Source of the DNA: Nonlabens sp.
GTDB taxonomy: Bacteria; Bacteroidota; Bacteroidia; Flavobacteriales; Flavobacteriaceae
Length of the DNA: 64,000 nucleotides
Reading direction: 5' to 3'
Assembly (NCBI RefSeq): GCF_018401815.1
Contig: NZ_JAGYKG010000001.1
Coordinates: forward strand, 620,001 to 684,000
Part shown: piece by piece, positions 1-9,127 of the stretch
Layout: the number at the start of each line of letters is the position of its first letter
Numbering within the stretch: the first letter of the stretch is position 1
The notes under the pieces: generated by a model
The model's database searches: none
What the model saw: only the letters and a program-made list of their open reading frames with translations
Told to the model about the DNA's origin: nothing
Made by a program: the position numbers and the translations under genes

Positions 1-344
1 ACACCGGTTACAATAATCGCTTCTAGAGACTCTGCATTTTCTTTAATCAAAAAATTTACTGTTAGATCAGATCCTTTAACGATTATTTTTTGATAGGACT
101 TGTCATATCCTAAGCTAGAAGCTACTAGAGTGTATTCACCATCCAAAACATTGGTAAGTGTATAATTTCCATCAAAATCTGTAACGGCACCCTTTTCAGT
201 ACCTTTTAAAACAACATTTACGCCTAAAACAGTTTCACCTTGTGCGTCTTTAATAGTTCCAGAAATAGTAGACTGTGCGACCACCGTGGTAACTGCAAAT
301 AAAATTGTGAGTATCAAACTCCACGTAATTTTGGTAATATTCAT
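1..344 (-). CDS. TonB-dependent receptor (SusC-like), N-terminal part, cut by window edge
   Basis: The reading frame starts at an ATG at 344-342 and runs off the left edge (114 codons seen). The protein begins with a signal peptide (about residues 1-23, ending VVAQ). A carboxypeptidase-D-like beta-sandwich follows (STISGTIKDAQGE, GAVTDFDGNYTL, LVASSLGYDK; residues 24-100), and then the start of a TonB box/plug region (ESLEAIIVTG). This order is typical of SusC-family outer-membrane receptors that import oligosaccharides with a SusD lipoprotein. It diverges from a LacI regulator, with two operator-like palindromes between them, so it is probably the first gene of a regulated glycan-use operon. 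The substrate cannot be told from this part. Confidence 0.88.
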   Translation of the reverse strand, partial: MNITKITWSLILTILFAVTTVVAQSTISGTIKDAQGETVLGVNVVLKGTEKGAVTDFDGNYTLTNVLDGEYTLVASSLGYDKSYQKIIVKGSDLTVNFLIKENAESLEAIIVTG

Positions 345-428
345 CTGAGTAAAATTTAGTTAATATAAAAAGTTGGTTACTGAGGACCAAAGTAAAACTA
401 GTTCTCATTATTGAAGATTTAATTTTAA

Positions 429-463
429 CGAAAACGTTTTCGATAATACCGAAAACCTTTTCG
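429..463. promoter_or_regulatory. Tandem LacI-type operators
   Basis: A perfect 14-bp palindrome CGAAAACGTTTTCG (429-442) is followed by a near-copy CGAAAACCTTTTCG (450-463). Their centres lie 21 bp apart, about two helical turns. The central CG with flanking A/T arms is the usual shape of LacI/GalR-family operators. They sit between the divergent receptor gene and the LacI gene starting at 513, so the regulator may control both. Binding is inferred. Confidence 0.75.
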
Positions 464-512
464 TTCTTAGTATTTTACGTATTTTAGCATTGCCATTATT
501 AAAAATTACGTT

Positions 513-1541
513 ATGAAACCTGTTACTTTAAGAGAAATTGCTGACCAACTGAATATTTCAATCACCACGGTCTCCAAAGCACTTAAAGACTATCCCGATG
601 TAAGTCCTAAAACCAAGGCACAAGTGAGAGAGCTAGCTTCCACTCTCAATTATAAGCCCAATACCTTTGCAGTTAACCTTAGGACTAACGAGTCGAAGAC
701 AATAGGTCTCATTATTCCAGTGATTGTGCACCACTTCTTTTCAAATGTAATTAAAGGCATTATCGCTCAAGCAGAAAAAAAAGGTTATTTAGTTGTTATC
801 CTGCAGTCTAACGAATCCTATGAACTAGAAAAAAAACAAATTGATCTTTTAATGAACCAAAGGGTGGATGGAATTATTATATCTCTTGCAAATGATACCG
901 TAGATTTCAAACATTTAACAGATGTTATTAGTTCAGGCAAGCCATTAGTAATGTTTGATAAAATTGCGAAGATCGTGAATTGCTCGAAAGTGATCATCGA
1001 TGATAGAAAGGCAGCTTATGAGGCGACTAAGCATCTTATTGATATAGGTTGTAAACGTATTGCACATTTTAGAGGTTCCCTACTTCCACAAAATTCTATA
1101 GATAGATTTCTCGGGTATCGAAAAGCACTTTTTGATAATGGAATTGCTTATGATCCCTCTTTAGTATACATCTGTGAATGTGATGAAAAAAGTTTTGAAG
1201 AGGGACAAAAAAATACACGTTTACTACTGGAGCAACATAAGGATGTAGACGGGATATTTATCAATACCGACCTAGTTGCAATAGGAGCTATCTCAGAATT
1301 CAAAAAGGCTGGTGTAAAAATACCCGAAGAGATTGCCATAGTAGGTTTTAGTAATTGGTTCGTGTCATCCATCATTTCTCCTTCCTTATCTACGATTAAG
1401 CAACCAGGCTTTAAAATGGGAAAAGAGGCTTTTAAACAATTGTACAAAGAGATTCAGTCGATAAAAAAGAATGAACCTATAGATTTTAAACAAATAGTTT
1501 TAAAAACCAAATTAATACAACGGGAGTCTACTAAAATATAA
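513..1541 (+). CDS. LacI-family transcriptional regulator
   Basis: A 342-residue protein with the normal length and order for LacI/GalR regulators. Residues 3-57 form the helix-turn-helix and hinge (VTLREIADQLNIS, TTVSKALKDYPDVS, NYKPNTFAVNL). Residues about 62-335 form a periplasmic-binding-protein-like effector domain (KTIGLIIPVIVHHFF, VDGIIISLAN, GCKRIAHFRG, AIVGFSNW). The gene diverges from the SusC-like gene at 1-344, and the tandem operators at 429-463 lie 50 bp before its start, which suggests self-control and control of the receptor operon. The likely effector is a sugar or sugar phosphate; which one is unknown. It converges on the P450 gene. Confidence 0.93.
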   Translation: MKPVTLREIADQLNISITTVSKALKDYPDVSPKTKAQVRELASTLNYKPNTFAVNLRTNESKTIGLIIPVIVHHFFSNVIKGIIAQAEKKGYLVVILQSNESYELEKKQIDLLMNQRVDGIIISLANDTVDFKHLTDVISSGKPLVMFDKIAKIVNCSKVIIDDRKAAYEATKHLIDIGCKRIAHFRGSLLPQNSIDRFLGYRKALFDNGIAYDPSLVYICECDEKSFEEGQKNTRLLLEQHKDVDGIFINTDLVAIGAISEFKKAGVKIPEEIAIVGFSNWFVSSIISPSLSTIKQPGFKMGKEAFKQLYKEIQSIKKNEPIDFKQIVLKTKLIQRESTKI

Positions 1542-1598
1542 ATCGCTTAGCATGTTTCTGACAATAACAAACGAAATGCTATCGACTATTTAATCTAG

Positions 1599-2942
1599 CT
1601 ATTTTTTACTGAAGATCAAATCGGCACCCCGAGGCTTTAAAGTAATCAACGGGTGGTAATCGATAGAATCATGGACCGGAGTAATTTCAAAACGCTCTAA
1701 CATTCTGGCGATAACGAGAATCATTTCAAAAACGGCAAAATTATTCCCTACGCACATGCGAGGACCCGCACCAAAGGGAAAATAAAAATCTCTGTATGCT
1801 TTAGCCTTGTCCGGCGCAAAACGATCTGGATTAAAACCCTCTGGATCTTCCCAGAGATCTTTCCTGCGATGCATTTCATAAAAGGAAATCAGCCAGATGC
1901 TGCCCTTTGCAATTGCTATATCTTCACAGCTGTCTGCGGCTATGGCCACACGATCGGTGACATAAGCGGGTGGATACATTCTCAAGGTTTCATCTACGCA
2001 TTGTTTGATGTAAGGCATCTGCATTAAACCGGTCATGAGATCTTTATTATCCAGATGGCTGATCTCTTTATTGGCTTTAGCGATAGTTTCTGGATGATGG
2101 GCGAGCAGCTGCGCTGCAAAACTCAGCGCATTTGCTGTGGTTTCATGACCCGCAATAAACAATACCAATATCTCATCGACCAACTGGTCGTCTTCCATGT
2201 AAGAACCATCTTCATAGGTGCTGTGCAATAACATATCGAGAAGGTCTCCAGGTTCTCTATCGCTGGACCTGCGGTTGTTGATGATGTTTCTAAGAATCTC
2301 ACGAGCTTCTTCAATAAGCTCTAAAGCATGCGGCACACTGTTTTCTCCAGAAAGCCATGCTCTATCAAAGTACCATTTCATCCATGGAATTCTCAATTCT
2401 TTGATGAGCATTTTTTGTGCTTTCTCGGTAATGAATTGAAGTCTAAAAATTTTCTCCTCTAAGTCATCAATGTCGGCTAAATCAAAGAGGCTTCTAGCGA
2501 CTACCTTAAATGCAAGGTCATTAAAGACCTCATAAACATCAATCGCTTCATCCGTTTTGATTTTGCTAAATTCTTCTTGAATGACTTCGTCCATGGTTCT
2601 CATCAGAGACGAAATTGATTTTTTATAAAAGGCTGGCTGTATCAGCTTGCGATTTGCACGCCATTTTTCCCCGTTCTCTGTTAGTAAGCCGTGACCTATG
2701 TATTTTCCAAGATCTTCAGTTTGTAAAGTGGATTTATTGAAGTTTTTTTGGTTTTTTTGAAGTATGTGCTGAGTGATTTTTTCGTCACAAGTAAAGTGAA
2801 TCATCAAGCCTGGCTTTGGACTTATTTTAAAGGTATTGCCGTACTTTTGAAAATTTTCTCTATGAAATGGCAGTGGGTTTTTATAAATCTGTCTGGATTT
2901 TGCTAGAAATGTAAGCGCCGGTATTTGTTCTATTTTTCTCAT
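1599..2942 (-). CDS. Cytochrome P450
   Basis: A 447-residue soluble P450. The heme-binding loop reads FPFGAGPRMCVGNNFA (near residue 390, Cys axial ligand). The I-helix oxygen-activation motif is AGHETTANAL (near 265), the K-helix ExxR is ETLRMYPP (near 317), and an FNPDRF segment precedes the heme loop. No membrane anchor is evident. Its ATG overlaps the ruvB stop by one base (TAATG), so the two are probably co-transcribed and translationally coupled, although no shared job is obvious. No ferredoxin or reductase gene lies nearby, so electron donors must be encoded elsewhere. The substrate is unknown. Confidence 0.93.
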   Translation of the reverse strand: MRKIEQIPALTFLAKSRQIYKNPLPFHRENFQKYGNTFKISPKPGLMIHFTCDEKITQHILQKNQKNFNKSTLQTEDLGKYIGHGLLTENGEKWRANRKLIQPAFYKKSISSLMRTMDEVIQEEFSKIKTDEAIDVYEVFNDLAFKVVARSLFDLADIDDLEEKIFRLQFITEKAQKMLIKELRIPWMKWYFDRAWLSGENSVPHALELIEEAREILRNIINNRRSSDREPGDLLDMLLHSTYEDGSYMEDDQLVDEILVLFIAGHETTANALSFAAQLLAHHPETIAKANKEISHLDNKDLMTGLMQMPYIKQCVDETLRMYPPAYVTDRVAIAADSCEDIAIAKGSIWLISFYEMHRRKDLWEDPEGFNPDRFAPDKAKAYRDFYFPFGAGPRMCVGNNFAVFEMILVIARMLERFEITPVHDSIDYHPLITLKPRGADLIFSKK

Positions 2943-3970
2943 TATTGATTAAACAACCCCCCCATACTACTTCCTTTCACTCTGCCTAAGTGCTTATAGG
3001 CGTGTTCAGTCACCTCACGCCCTCTAGGAGTTCTAATAATAAAACCTTGTTGTATCAGGAAGGGCTCGTATACTTCTTCAATCGTTTCGGCACTTTCTGA
3101 GACTGCGGTGGACAGGGTCGTAATACCTACTGGGCCACCTTTGAATTTATCGATAATGGTCGTAAGAATTTTATTGTCCATCTCGTCGAGACCATGCGCA
3201 TCCACGTTTAATGCCTCTAGGGCATATTTTGCTATAGGCATGTCTATAGTTCCATTACCTTTGATTTGGGCAAAATCTCTCACTCGTCTCAATAATGCAT
3301 TTGCAATACGTGGAGTACCACGACTGCGACCAGCAATCTCAATCGCCGCGTCGTGATCTATAGGAACATTCAGTATCTCTGCACTTCTAATAACTATAGT
3401 AGAAAGTATTTCAGTGTTATAGTATTGCAATCTAGAAGCGATACCAAACCTGGCTCTCATAGGCGCTGTAAGTAATCCTGATCTCGTAGTAGCGCCGATT
3501 AAGGTAAACGGAGCCAGATTGATTTGTACCGTTCGGGCATTGGGACCGGTCTCAATCATGATATCGATCTTATAATCCTCCATCGCACTGTATAGATACT
3601 CTTCTACAATAGGACTTAATCGATGGATCTCATCTATAAAAAGCACATCGCGTTCGTCTAGGTTAGTAAGCAATCCCGCAAGGTCTCCTGGCTTATCTAA
3701 TACAGGTCCAGAAGTGACCTTTATCCCTACACCTAGCTCGTTAGCAAGAATATGTGCCAAAGTTGTTTTACCAAGTCCAGGGGGGCCATGAAAAAGCGTA
3801 TGATCCAGTGCTTCTTCCCTACCATTAGCCGCAGCAACAAAAATCTTTAAGTTTTCTAACACTTGATCTTGCCCCGCAAAATCATCAAAAGACAACGGCC
3901 TTAAAGCTCTGTCTAAGTCGTTTTCCTCATTGGAAAAATGGTCGCCGCTAGGATCAAGATTTTCATTCAT
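2942..3970 (-). CDS. ruvB: Holliday junction branch migration helicase RuvB
   Basis: A 342-residue AAA+ motor that, with RuvA and RuvC, drives branch migration at recombination junctions. Visible motifs: Walker [11 protein letters not shown] (near residue 65), Walker [10 protein letters not shown] (near 113), sensor 1 [18 protein letters not shown] (near 160, with the arginine finger), and a C-terminal winged helix ([15 protein letters not shown]). Length is normal for the family. The ATG at 3970 has a TATCTTTG element (minus strand, 3982-3975) only four bases upstream, so the message may be leaderless or nearly so. The P450 gene follows with a one-base overlap. Confidence 0.97.
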   Translation of the reverse strand: MNENLDPSGDHFSNEENDLDRALRPLSFDDFAGQDQVLENLKIFVAAANGREEALDHTLFHGPPGLGKTTLAHILANELGVGIKVTSGPVLDKPGDLAGLLTNLDERDVLFIDEIHRLSPIVEEYLYSAMEDYKIDIMIETGPNARTVQINLAPFTLIGATTRSGLLTAPMRARFGIASRLQYYNTEILSTIVIRSAEILNVPIDHDAAIEIAGRSRGTPRIANALLRRVRDFAQIKGNGTIDMPIAKYALEALNVDAHGLDEMDNKILTTIIDKFKGGPVGITTLSTAVSESAETIEEVYEPFLIQQGFIIRTPRGREVTEHAYKHLGRVKGSSMGGLFNQ

Positions 3971-3974
3971 ATCT

Positions 3975-3982
3975 CAAAGATA
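3975..3982 (-). promoter_or_regulatory. Candidate -7 element of ruvB
   Basis: TATCTTTG on the minus strand fits the Bacteroidota -7 consensus TAnnTTTG and ends four bases before the ruvB ATG. No TTTG -33 box is seen at 19-22 bp, so this is a partial match. The same octamer occurs before hflX and before the lipoprotein gene that starts at 55449. Confidence 0.45.
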
Positions 3983-4058
3983 CTACTCAATAGGCAGTGA
4001 GTTGTAATATTTTTATAATAAGTAGGTACCTATTGTAATATAGGAGTTATGATAACTG

Positions 4059-4080
4059 TTTCGCTTTCGCGAAAGCGAAA
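4059..4080. repeat. Intergenic copy of the dispersed palindrome (22-bp perfect form)
   Basis: A perfect 22-bp palindrome with core CGCTTTCGCGAAAGCG at 4062-4077, extended by three matching bases on each side. It lies between the divergent ruvB and peroxiredoxin-like genes. It is one of ten copies of the core in this window. Confidence 0.9.
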
Positions 4081-4199
4081 TACCAACACCCATTTTTTTT
4101 ATAAATGACCTATAATAACAAATTGATGTAAAAGCGTTGCGAGTTTTAATAAGACCTTGTGAAGGTCAAGCACTATAGTATTGTATATTGAAATAAAAA

Positions 4200-4706
4200 A
4201 TGAAACCAAGAGAAAAAACACCTCAATTAGAGTTATCCCTAATCAATAACACCAATTGGTCCTTAAAAAAGCAAGAAGCAGAGAAATACACCCTTATCCT
4301 ATTTTATAGAGGGTACCATTGCCCTGTTTGCAGAAAGCAATTAGAGGAAGTAACCGATAATATCAGCCGACTCATAGAAAGAGGAATACACGTGATAGGA
4401 ATCAGTATGGATAGTGAAGAGAAGGCTAAAAAGAGTGGAAAAGAGTGGAATATAGCAGAGTTACCTATTGGTTATGGACTTACAAAAGAACAAGCCAAAG
4501 AATGGGGACTGTACCTTTCCAAGGGAATTAATGAAAAGGAACCAGAGTTATTTTCTGAACCAGGAATGTTTTTAATAAAAGCTGACCAAAGCTTATACTT
4601 CTCGTCTGTACAAACCATGCCTTTTACTCGACCTAAAATAGATGATGTGATACAGGCAGTAGATTATATAGAAAATAATGATTATCCTGCACGAGGAGAG
4701 GCTTGA
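4200..4706 (+). CDS. Peroxiredoxin-like (AhpC/TSA fold) protein
   Basis: A 168-residue cytoplasmic thioredoxin-fold protein. The active-site region is LILFYRGYHCPVCRKQLEE (near residues 30-48) with a CxxC pair. After it come a beta-strand GIHVIGISMDSEEKAK and a cis-proline-like loop SEPGMFLIKADQSLYF. This matches the AhpC/TSA redoxin subgroup annotated as peroxiredoxin-like family protein, which probably reduces peroxides or disulfides. There is no signal peptide. It is a single gene, separated from the convergent cytochrome oxidase operon by a strong two-way terminator at 4721-4765. The exact substrate is unknown. Confidence 0.8.
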   Translation: MKPREKTPQLELSLINNTNWSLKKQEAEKYTLILFYRGYHCPVCRKQLEEVTDNISRLIERGIHVIGISMDSEEKAKKSGKEWNIAELPIGYGLTKEQAKEWGLYLSKGINEKEPELFSEPGMFLIKADQSLYFSSVQTMPFTRPKIDDVIQAVDYIENNDYPARGEA

Positions 4707-4720
4707 TATTTCTTATATAT

Positions 4721-4765
4721 ATAAAATCAAAAATGCCGCTCTTAGAGCGGCATTTTTGATTTTAT
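4721..4765. terminator. Bidirectional intrinsic terminator
   Basis: A perfect 21-bp stem (4721-4741 with 4745-4765) and a TTA loop. A GC core (GCCGCTC/GAGCGGC) is flanked by A-rich and T-rich arms, so either strand gives a hairpin followed by U residues. It ends both the peroxiredoxin-like gene and the act-cox operon. Confidence 0.92.
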
Positions 4766-4780
4766 AATCCCCTTTTTTAT

Positions 4781-6601
4781 CTAATGATTCATTTCCTCTT
4801 CACCCTTCTGAATAGGAATGTGTTGAGGTACATAATCTTGTCCAGCGATCACGTAGTCTCCATCTTCATTCAACTTACTGTAATCGTAAGGCCATCTGTA
4901 AACAGTAGGAATAGGTCCGTCCCAGTTCCCGTGTATGTGTTTATCGCCTGTTGTCCATTCTAATGTATTAGAACTCCACGGGTTTGCAGGTGCTTTCTTA
5001 CCGTAAAATATGGACTTTACAAAATTGTAAACGAAGAACAGTTGCGCAAAAGCAGTTGCTATAGCAAAATAAGTAATCAATTGATTGGTATCTGCTAAAT
5101 CATCGAAGTACGGGAAGTTAGTATTGGTATAGTAACGCCTTGGTAGACCAGCCATACCTACAAAATGCATTGGGAAGAATACTCCATATGCCCCTATGGC
5201 AGTTAACCAAAAGTGTACATATCCCAAGCTTTTGTTCATCATGCGATTGAACATTTTTGGGAACCAATGATACACACCAGCAAACAACCCATATAACGCT
5301 GAAATACCCATTACCAAGTGGAAGTGAGCTACTACAAAATACGTATCATGTACATTGATATCTAGCGTACTATCACCTAAGATAATACCTGTAAGCCCCC
5401 CTGTAATAAACGTAGAAACCAGTCCTATGGAGAATAACATTCCTGGATTCATCTGTAGATTACCTTTCCAGAGGGTAGTGATATAATTAAAAGCTTTTAC
5501 CGCTGAAGGAATAGCAATTAAGAGGGTTGTAAAAGTAAAGACAGATCCAAGGAACGGATTCATACCTGATACAAACATATGATGTCCCCATACGATAGTA
5601 GATAAGAAAGCAATGGCTAAAATAGATGCAATCATCGCACGATATCCAAAAATTGGTTTACGTGAGTTGGTTGCAATCACCTCAGAGGTAATTCCTAATG
5701 CTGGTAGTAAGACGATGTACACTTCTGGATGACCTAAAAACCAGAATAAATGCTCAAAAAGAACCGGAGAACCCCCTTGATGTGCGAGTACTTCACCTTT
5801 AATATAAATGTCTGATAAGAAGAAAGAAGTTCCAAAGCTTCTATCCATGATCAACAGTAATGCTGCTGATAAAAGTACCGGGAAAGAAACAACTCCAATG
5901 ATTGCTGTTACAAAAAATGCCCAAATCGTTAATGGAAGACGCGTCATCGACATTCCCTTGGTTCTTAAGTTAATGACAGTAACAATGTAATTTAAGGAAC
6001 CCAGTAAGGAAGATGCAATAAAGATTGCCATAGAAACCAGCCATAGGGTCATTCCCAGTCCAGAACCACCCATGGCTTGAGGGAGCGCACTTAATGGCGG
6101 ATAAATAGTCCATCCCGCAGCCGCAGGTCCTAATTCTACAAACAACGATCCTATCATGATGGTTGCTGAAATAAAGAACAACCAATAAGACACCATATTA
6201 AGGAATCCGGATGCCATATCACGTGCACCAATTTGTAATGGTATCAAAAAGTTAGAAAAAGTACCACTCAATCCAGCGGTAAGCACAAAGAACACCATGA
6301 TCGTACCATGTATAGTAACTAAGGCAAGGTACATATTAGGATCCATGACTCCATCAGGAGCCCACTTACCTAATAATGCTTGAAATACCATGCTCGGCTC
6401 GCCAGGGTTTGCCAATTGCATTCTCATAAGTACCGACATAGCAATACCTATGGCTCCCATAATAAGACCCGTGATCAAGTATTGCTTTGCAATCATCTTG
6501 TGATCTTGAGAGAAAATATATTTAGTAACAAAGGTTTCTTTGTGATGGTGGTGTCCATCCTCGTGTCCTTGATCTGCAGTAACAGCGATAGCTTGTCCCA
6601 T
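4781..6601 (-). CDS. ctaD: Cytochrome c oxidase subunit I
   Basis: A 606-residue heme-copper oxidase catalytic subunit with about 12 membrane segments. Metal ligands are visible: HGTIMVFFVLTAG (low-spin heme a His), GHPEVYIVLLPALG (CuB His and the cross-linked Tyr), GHHMFVSGMNP (two CuB His), and AHFHLVMG (high-spin heme a3 and low-spin heme a His). A His-rich N-terminus (EDGHHHHKET) precedes the first helix. It reduces oxygen to water and pumps protons. It is the last gene of actABCDEF-coxB-ctaD, four bases after coxB. Subunit III and assembly genes are not in this window. Confidence 0.97.
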   Translation of the reverse strand: MGQAIAVTADQGHEDGHHHHKETFVTKYIFSQDHKMIAKQYLITGLIMGAIGIAMSVLMRMQLANPGEPSMVFQALLGKWAPDGVMDPNMYLALVTIHGTIMVFFVLTAGLSGTFSNFLIPLQIGARDMASGFLNMVSYWLFFISATIMIGSLFVELGPAAAGWTIYPPLSALPQAMGGSGLGMTLWLVSMAIFIASSLLGSLNYIVTVINLRTKGMSMTRLPLTIWAFFVTAIIGVVSFPVLLSAALLLIMDRSFGTSFFLSDIYIKGEVLAHQGGSPVLFEHLFWFLGHPEVYIVLLPALGITSEVIATNSRKPIFGYRAMIASILAIAFLSTIVWGHHMFVSGMNPFLGSVFTFTTLLIAIPSAVKAFNYITTLWKGNLQMNPGMLFSIGLVSTFITGGLTGIILGDSTLDINVHDTYFVVAHFHLVMGISALYGLFAGVYHWFPKMFNRMMNKSLGYVHFWLTAIGAYGVFFPMHFVGMAGLPRRYYTNTNFPYFDDLADTNQLITYFAIATAFAQLFFVYNFVKSIFYGKKAPANPWSSNTLEWTTGDKHIHGNWDGPIPTVYRWPYDYSKLNEDGDYVIAGQDYVPQHIPIQKGEEEMNH

Positions 6602-6605
6602 AATT

Positions 6606-7682
6606 CTAATTTTCAGCGTTAGCTAAAGTTTTTTCAAAAGTTGTTTGTGTTTCTAACCACGTGTTGTAATCATCTTCACTTTCTACTACAATTTTCATTT
6701 GCATGTTATAGTGTGAAGCGCCACATATTTTATTACAAAGAAGATAGTATTCAAATTCATATGGATCTAAAGCCACATCACCATCAGCTATCAGCTCTTT
6801 ACTTTTCTGTCGTCTAATTTCATTAATCTTACGAACTTTTTCAGTCATAAATTCAGTTGATTTGTAATCTTCTGAAGTTACGGTAGGAGTGAACTTAAAT
6901 TGAGTTACCATTCCTGGAACCACATTCATTTGAGCTCTAAAATGGGGCATGTAGGCAGAATGTAAAACGTCCTGACTTCTAAATTTAAAGATCACCGGTC
7001 TATTTACTGGTAAATGTAACTCTGTTGCTACTTGATCATCCATGCCGTCTTGATCTGTAGGATCAATACCCAATATATTTTGGCCTTCAATAAAACGCAC
7101 ATTAGCATCACCTAAGGTATTGTCAGAACCACTGTAACGCACTTTCCAGCCAAATTGGTAGGCGTAAACTTCAACCACTAATGGATCATCATCCATATTG
7201 GCATCCATAATATCATTCCAGGAAAATAATCCCCAGAGAATTAAACCTGCTAAAACAACTACAGGAATAGCGGTCCAAATAAACTCTAGTCGATCGTTAT
7301 CAGCATAAAATAGAGCTCTTTGACCTTTTCTGCCGTGATATTTATAAGAAAACCAGTGCAGTAAGCCTTGTGTCAAGACCTGAACCACCATAATAACCAC
7401 CGTGGTAAGTAAAAGCAGATCATCATACTCCCCTCCATGCTCGGAAGCGGCATCTGGTAAAAAATAATCCTTGTAGCCTACAAAACAAGCAATCATTAAA
7501 GCGTATAGCCCAATACCAAAGAGAAGCATGTACTGTCCTTGGCGTTTATTATCGCCATCATTAGCCACTTCAACTGCATCAGAATCCGGCTCTGGTGCTT
7601 TACCGAGAGATACAATCTTAGAAATTTGCCAAATTGAAATGGCAAAGAGGGCTGCTATAAATATGATTAGAAATGCTGTCAT
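6606..7682 (-). CDS. coxB: Cytochrome c oxidase subunit II
   Basis: A 358-residue subunit II that takes electrons from cytochrome c through the CuA centre. Membrane helices lie near residues 3-20, 50-70, 87-110 and 135-152, then a cupredoxin domain follows. CuA ligands are seen in DVLHSAYMPHF (His) and CNKICGASHYNM (Cys, Cys, His, Met, near residues 308-319). A charged insert (about residues 265-300) precedes the second ligand group. No CXXCH motif occurs, so this is aa3-type, not caa3. Two additional N-terminal helices compared with textbook subunit II are seen. It lies 21 bp after actF. Confidence 0.95.
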   Translation of the reverse strand: MTAFLIIFIAALFAISIWQISKIVSLGKAPEPDSDAVEVANDGDNKRQGQYMLLFGIGLYALMIACFVGYKDYFLPDAASEHGGEYDDLLLLTTVVIMVVQVLTQGLLHWFSYKYHGRKGQRALFYADNDRLEFIWTAIPVVVLAGLILWGLFSWNDIMDANMDDDPLVVEVYAYQFGWKVRYSGSDNTLGDANVRFIEGQNILGIDPTDQDGMDDQVATELHLPVNRPVIFKFRSQDVLHSAYMPHFRAQMNVVPGMVTQFKFTPTVTSEDYKSTEFMTEKVRKINEIRRQKSKELIADGDVALDPYEFEYYLLCNKICGASHYNMQMKIVVESEDDYNTWLETQTTFEKTLANAEN

Positions 7683-7703
7683 TACAGTTGTCTTCTATTG
7701 ATT

Positions 7704-9107
7704 TTAATAATGAAAATGTTTACTCTCTCCTAGAAAAGGATCCCCTTTTGGTATTAAAGGAGCTTTAGAAATCGTACGGAATATGTAGAATATAAATAAT
7801 CCAGCAAAGAATAAGAACGCACCTATTTCAGGGAACCCTATAAACCATGATACCCCTACGGTTGCCGGCATCACCATAACAAATATGTCCAAATAATGCC
7901 CCACAATGATAAATAATCCTGCCGTTACTACAAACCAATTGACACGTTTGAAGTCAGAATTCATGAGTATCAGTAAAGGAAATAAGAAGTTGATCGCCAC
8001 CATACCGAAGAAAAGGATGTTATAATCTTGAATACGGGTTACAAAATAAGTTACTTCTTCTGGAATATTGGAGTACCAAATCAACATAAACTGAGAGAAC
8101 CATAAATAAGTCCAAAAAATACTAATACCAAACATAAATTTAGCCAAATCATGAATATGAGAGTCGTTTACGAACTCTAAATAACCCTTCGACTTCAGGA
8201 AAATAGTTACTAAGGCTATAGTCGTAATACCGGAGACGAACATACTGGCAAATACATACCATCCGAATAAAGTAGAAAACCAATGTGGATCAAAACTCAT
8301 GATCCAGTCCCATGACATGATAGATTCTGTAACTATAAAAAACACCAAGAACATAGCACTGTGCTTAAATCCTTTTTTATACCAAGCGATATCACCATCT
8401 TTTGCTTCATCTTGTTTTAAACCGAATCGTCTAATGTTCCATCTATACAAGTTCCATCCTACTATAAATGCGCCTGCTCTAAACAACCAAAACGGTACGT
8501 TTAAGTATCCTGTTTTACCAGCAATGATTGCGTCATAGTTTTCATTTCCTAAAACATCAACTCCTTCTTCCATCCAAACAAAAATGTGATTGAAGTGCAA
8601 CCCAGAAAGCAGCAAGAGGATAAACATGATAATTCCACCAGGTAGAATATAACTACCAATGCCCTCCATAACTCTAAAGAGTAATGGTGACCATCCAGCT
8701 TGTGAAACTTTTTGTAGGGCAAGGAAAACAAGTGAACCCAAACCTATCATAAAAAAGAAAAAGGAAGCGATATACACCGCTGACCAAGGTCTGTTTTGTA
8801 GTTGGTGATATAAGTGCTCTACGTGCTCGTCATTATGACCACCAGCATGAGCATCATCTATCGCAGGCTCATCTGTATTATGAGCAGCTGCATGACCCGA
8901 TTGCTGATGTGCTTCCTCTGCTGCACCACCGTGATCCTTTGATTCTGTCTCATGTGCACCACCGTGTGCTGCAGCATCGCTATCGATCATCTGTTGCACT
9001 GCGGCTTGTGAACTTGGAACTGACCAGAATCCCACCGCAGTAAACAATGCTCCAACAACCATTAGTACGATTGCGAAAATCTTTAATTTGCTAGTTACCT
9101 TATACAT
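7704..9107 (-). CDS. actF: Alternative complex III membrane subunit ActF
   Basis: A 467-residue polytopic protein with about 10 membrane helices, related to the NrfD/ActC fold. It is the sixth gene of a complete actABCDEF set and lies directly before coxB, which fits the known ACIII-aa3 supercomplex of flavobacteria. The N-terminal helix (FAIVLMVVGALFTAVGFW) is followed by a His/Glu/Ala-rich stretch (about residues 40-97, with HGGAHETES, HQQSGHAAAH and HAGGHNDEHVEH) before the next helix. That stretch is much richer in His than expected for a plain linker. Identification rests on gene order plus helix pattern. Confidence 0.9.
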   Translation of the reverse strand: MYKVTSKLKIFAIVLMVVGALFTAVGFWSVPSSQAAVQQMIDSDAAAHGGAHETESKDHGGAAEEAHQQSGHAAAHNTDEPAIDDAHAGGHNDEHVEHLYHQLQNRPWSAVYIASFFFFMIGLGSLVFLALQKVSQAGWSPLLFRVMEGIGSYILPGGIIMFILLLLSGLHFNHIFVWMEEGVDVLGNENYDAIIAGKTGYLNVPFWLFRAGAFIVGWNLYRWNIRRFGLKQDEAKDGDIAWYKKGFKHSAMFLVFFIVTESIMSWDWIMSFDPHWFSTLFGWYVFASMFVSGITTIALVTIFLKSKGYLEFVNDSHIHDLAKFMFGISIFWTYLWFSQFMLIWYSNIPEEVTYFVTRIQDYNILFFGMVAINFLFPLLILMNSDFKRVNWFVVTAGLFIIVGHYLDIFVMVMPATVGVSWFIGFPEIGAFLFFAGLFIFYIFRTISKAPLIPKGDPFLGESKHFHY

Positions 9108-9127
9108 ATTACAATATCTTCTAGGGC

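Noticed and set aside
1547..1581. TAGCAT...ATGCTA hairpin between LacI and P450 genes
   Set aside because: Imperfect stem with a large loop and no T-run next to it; too weak to call a terminator.
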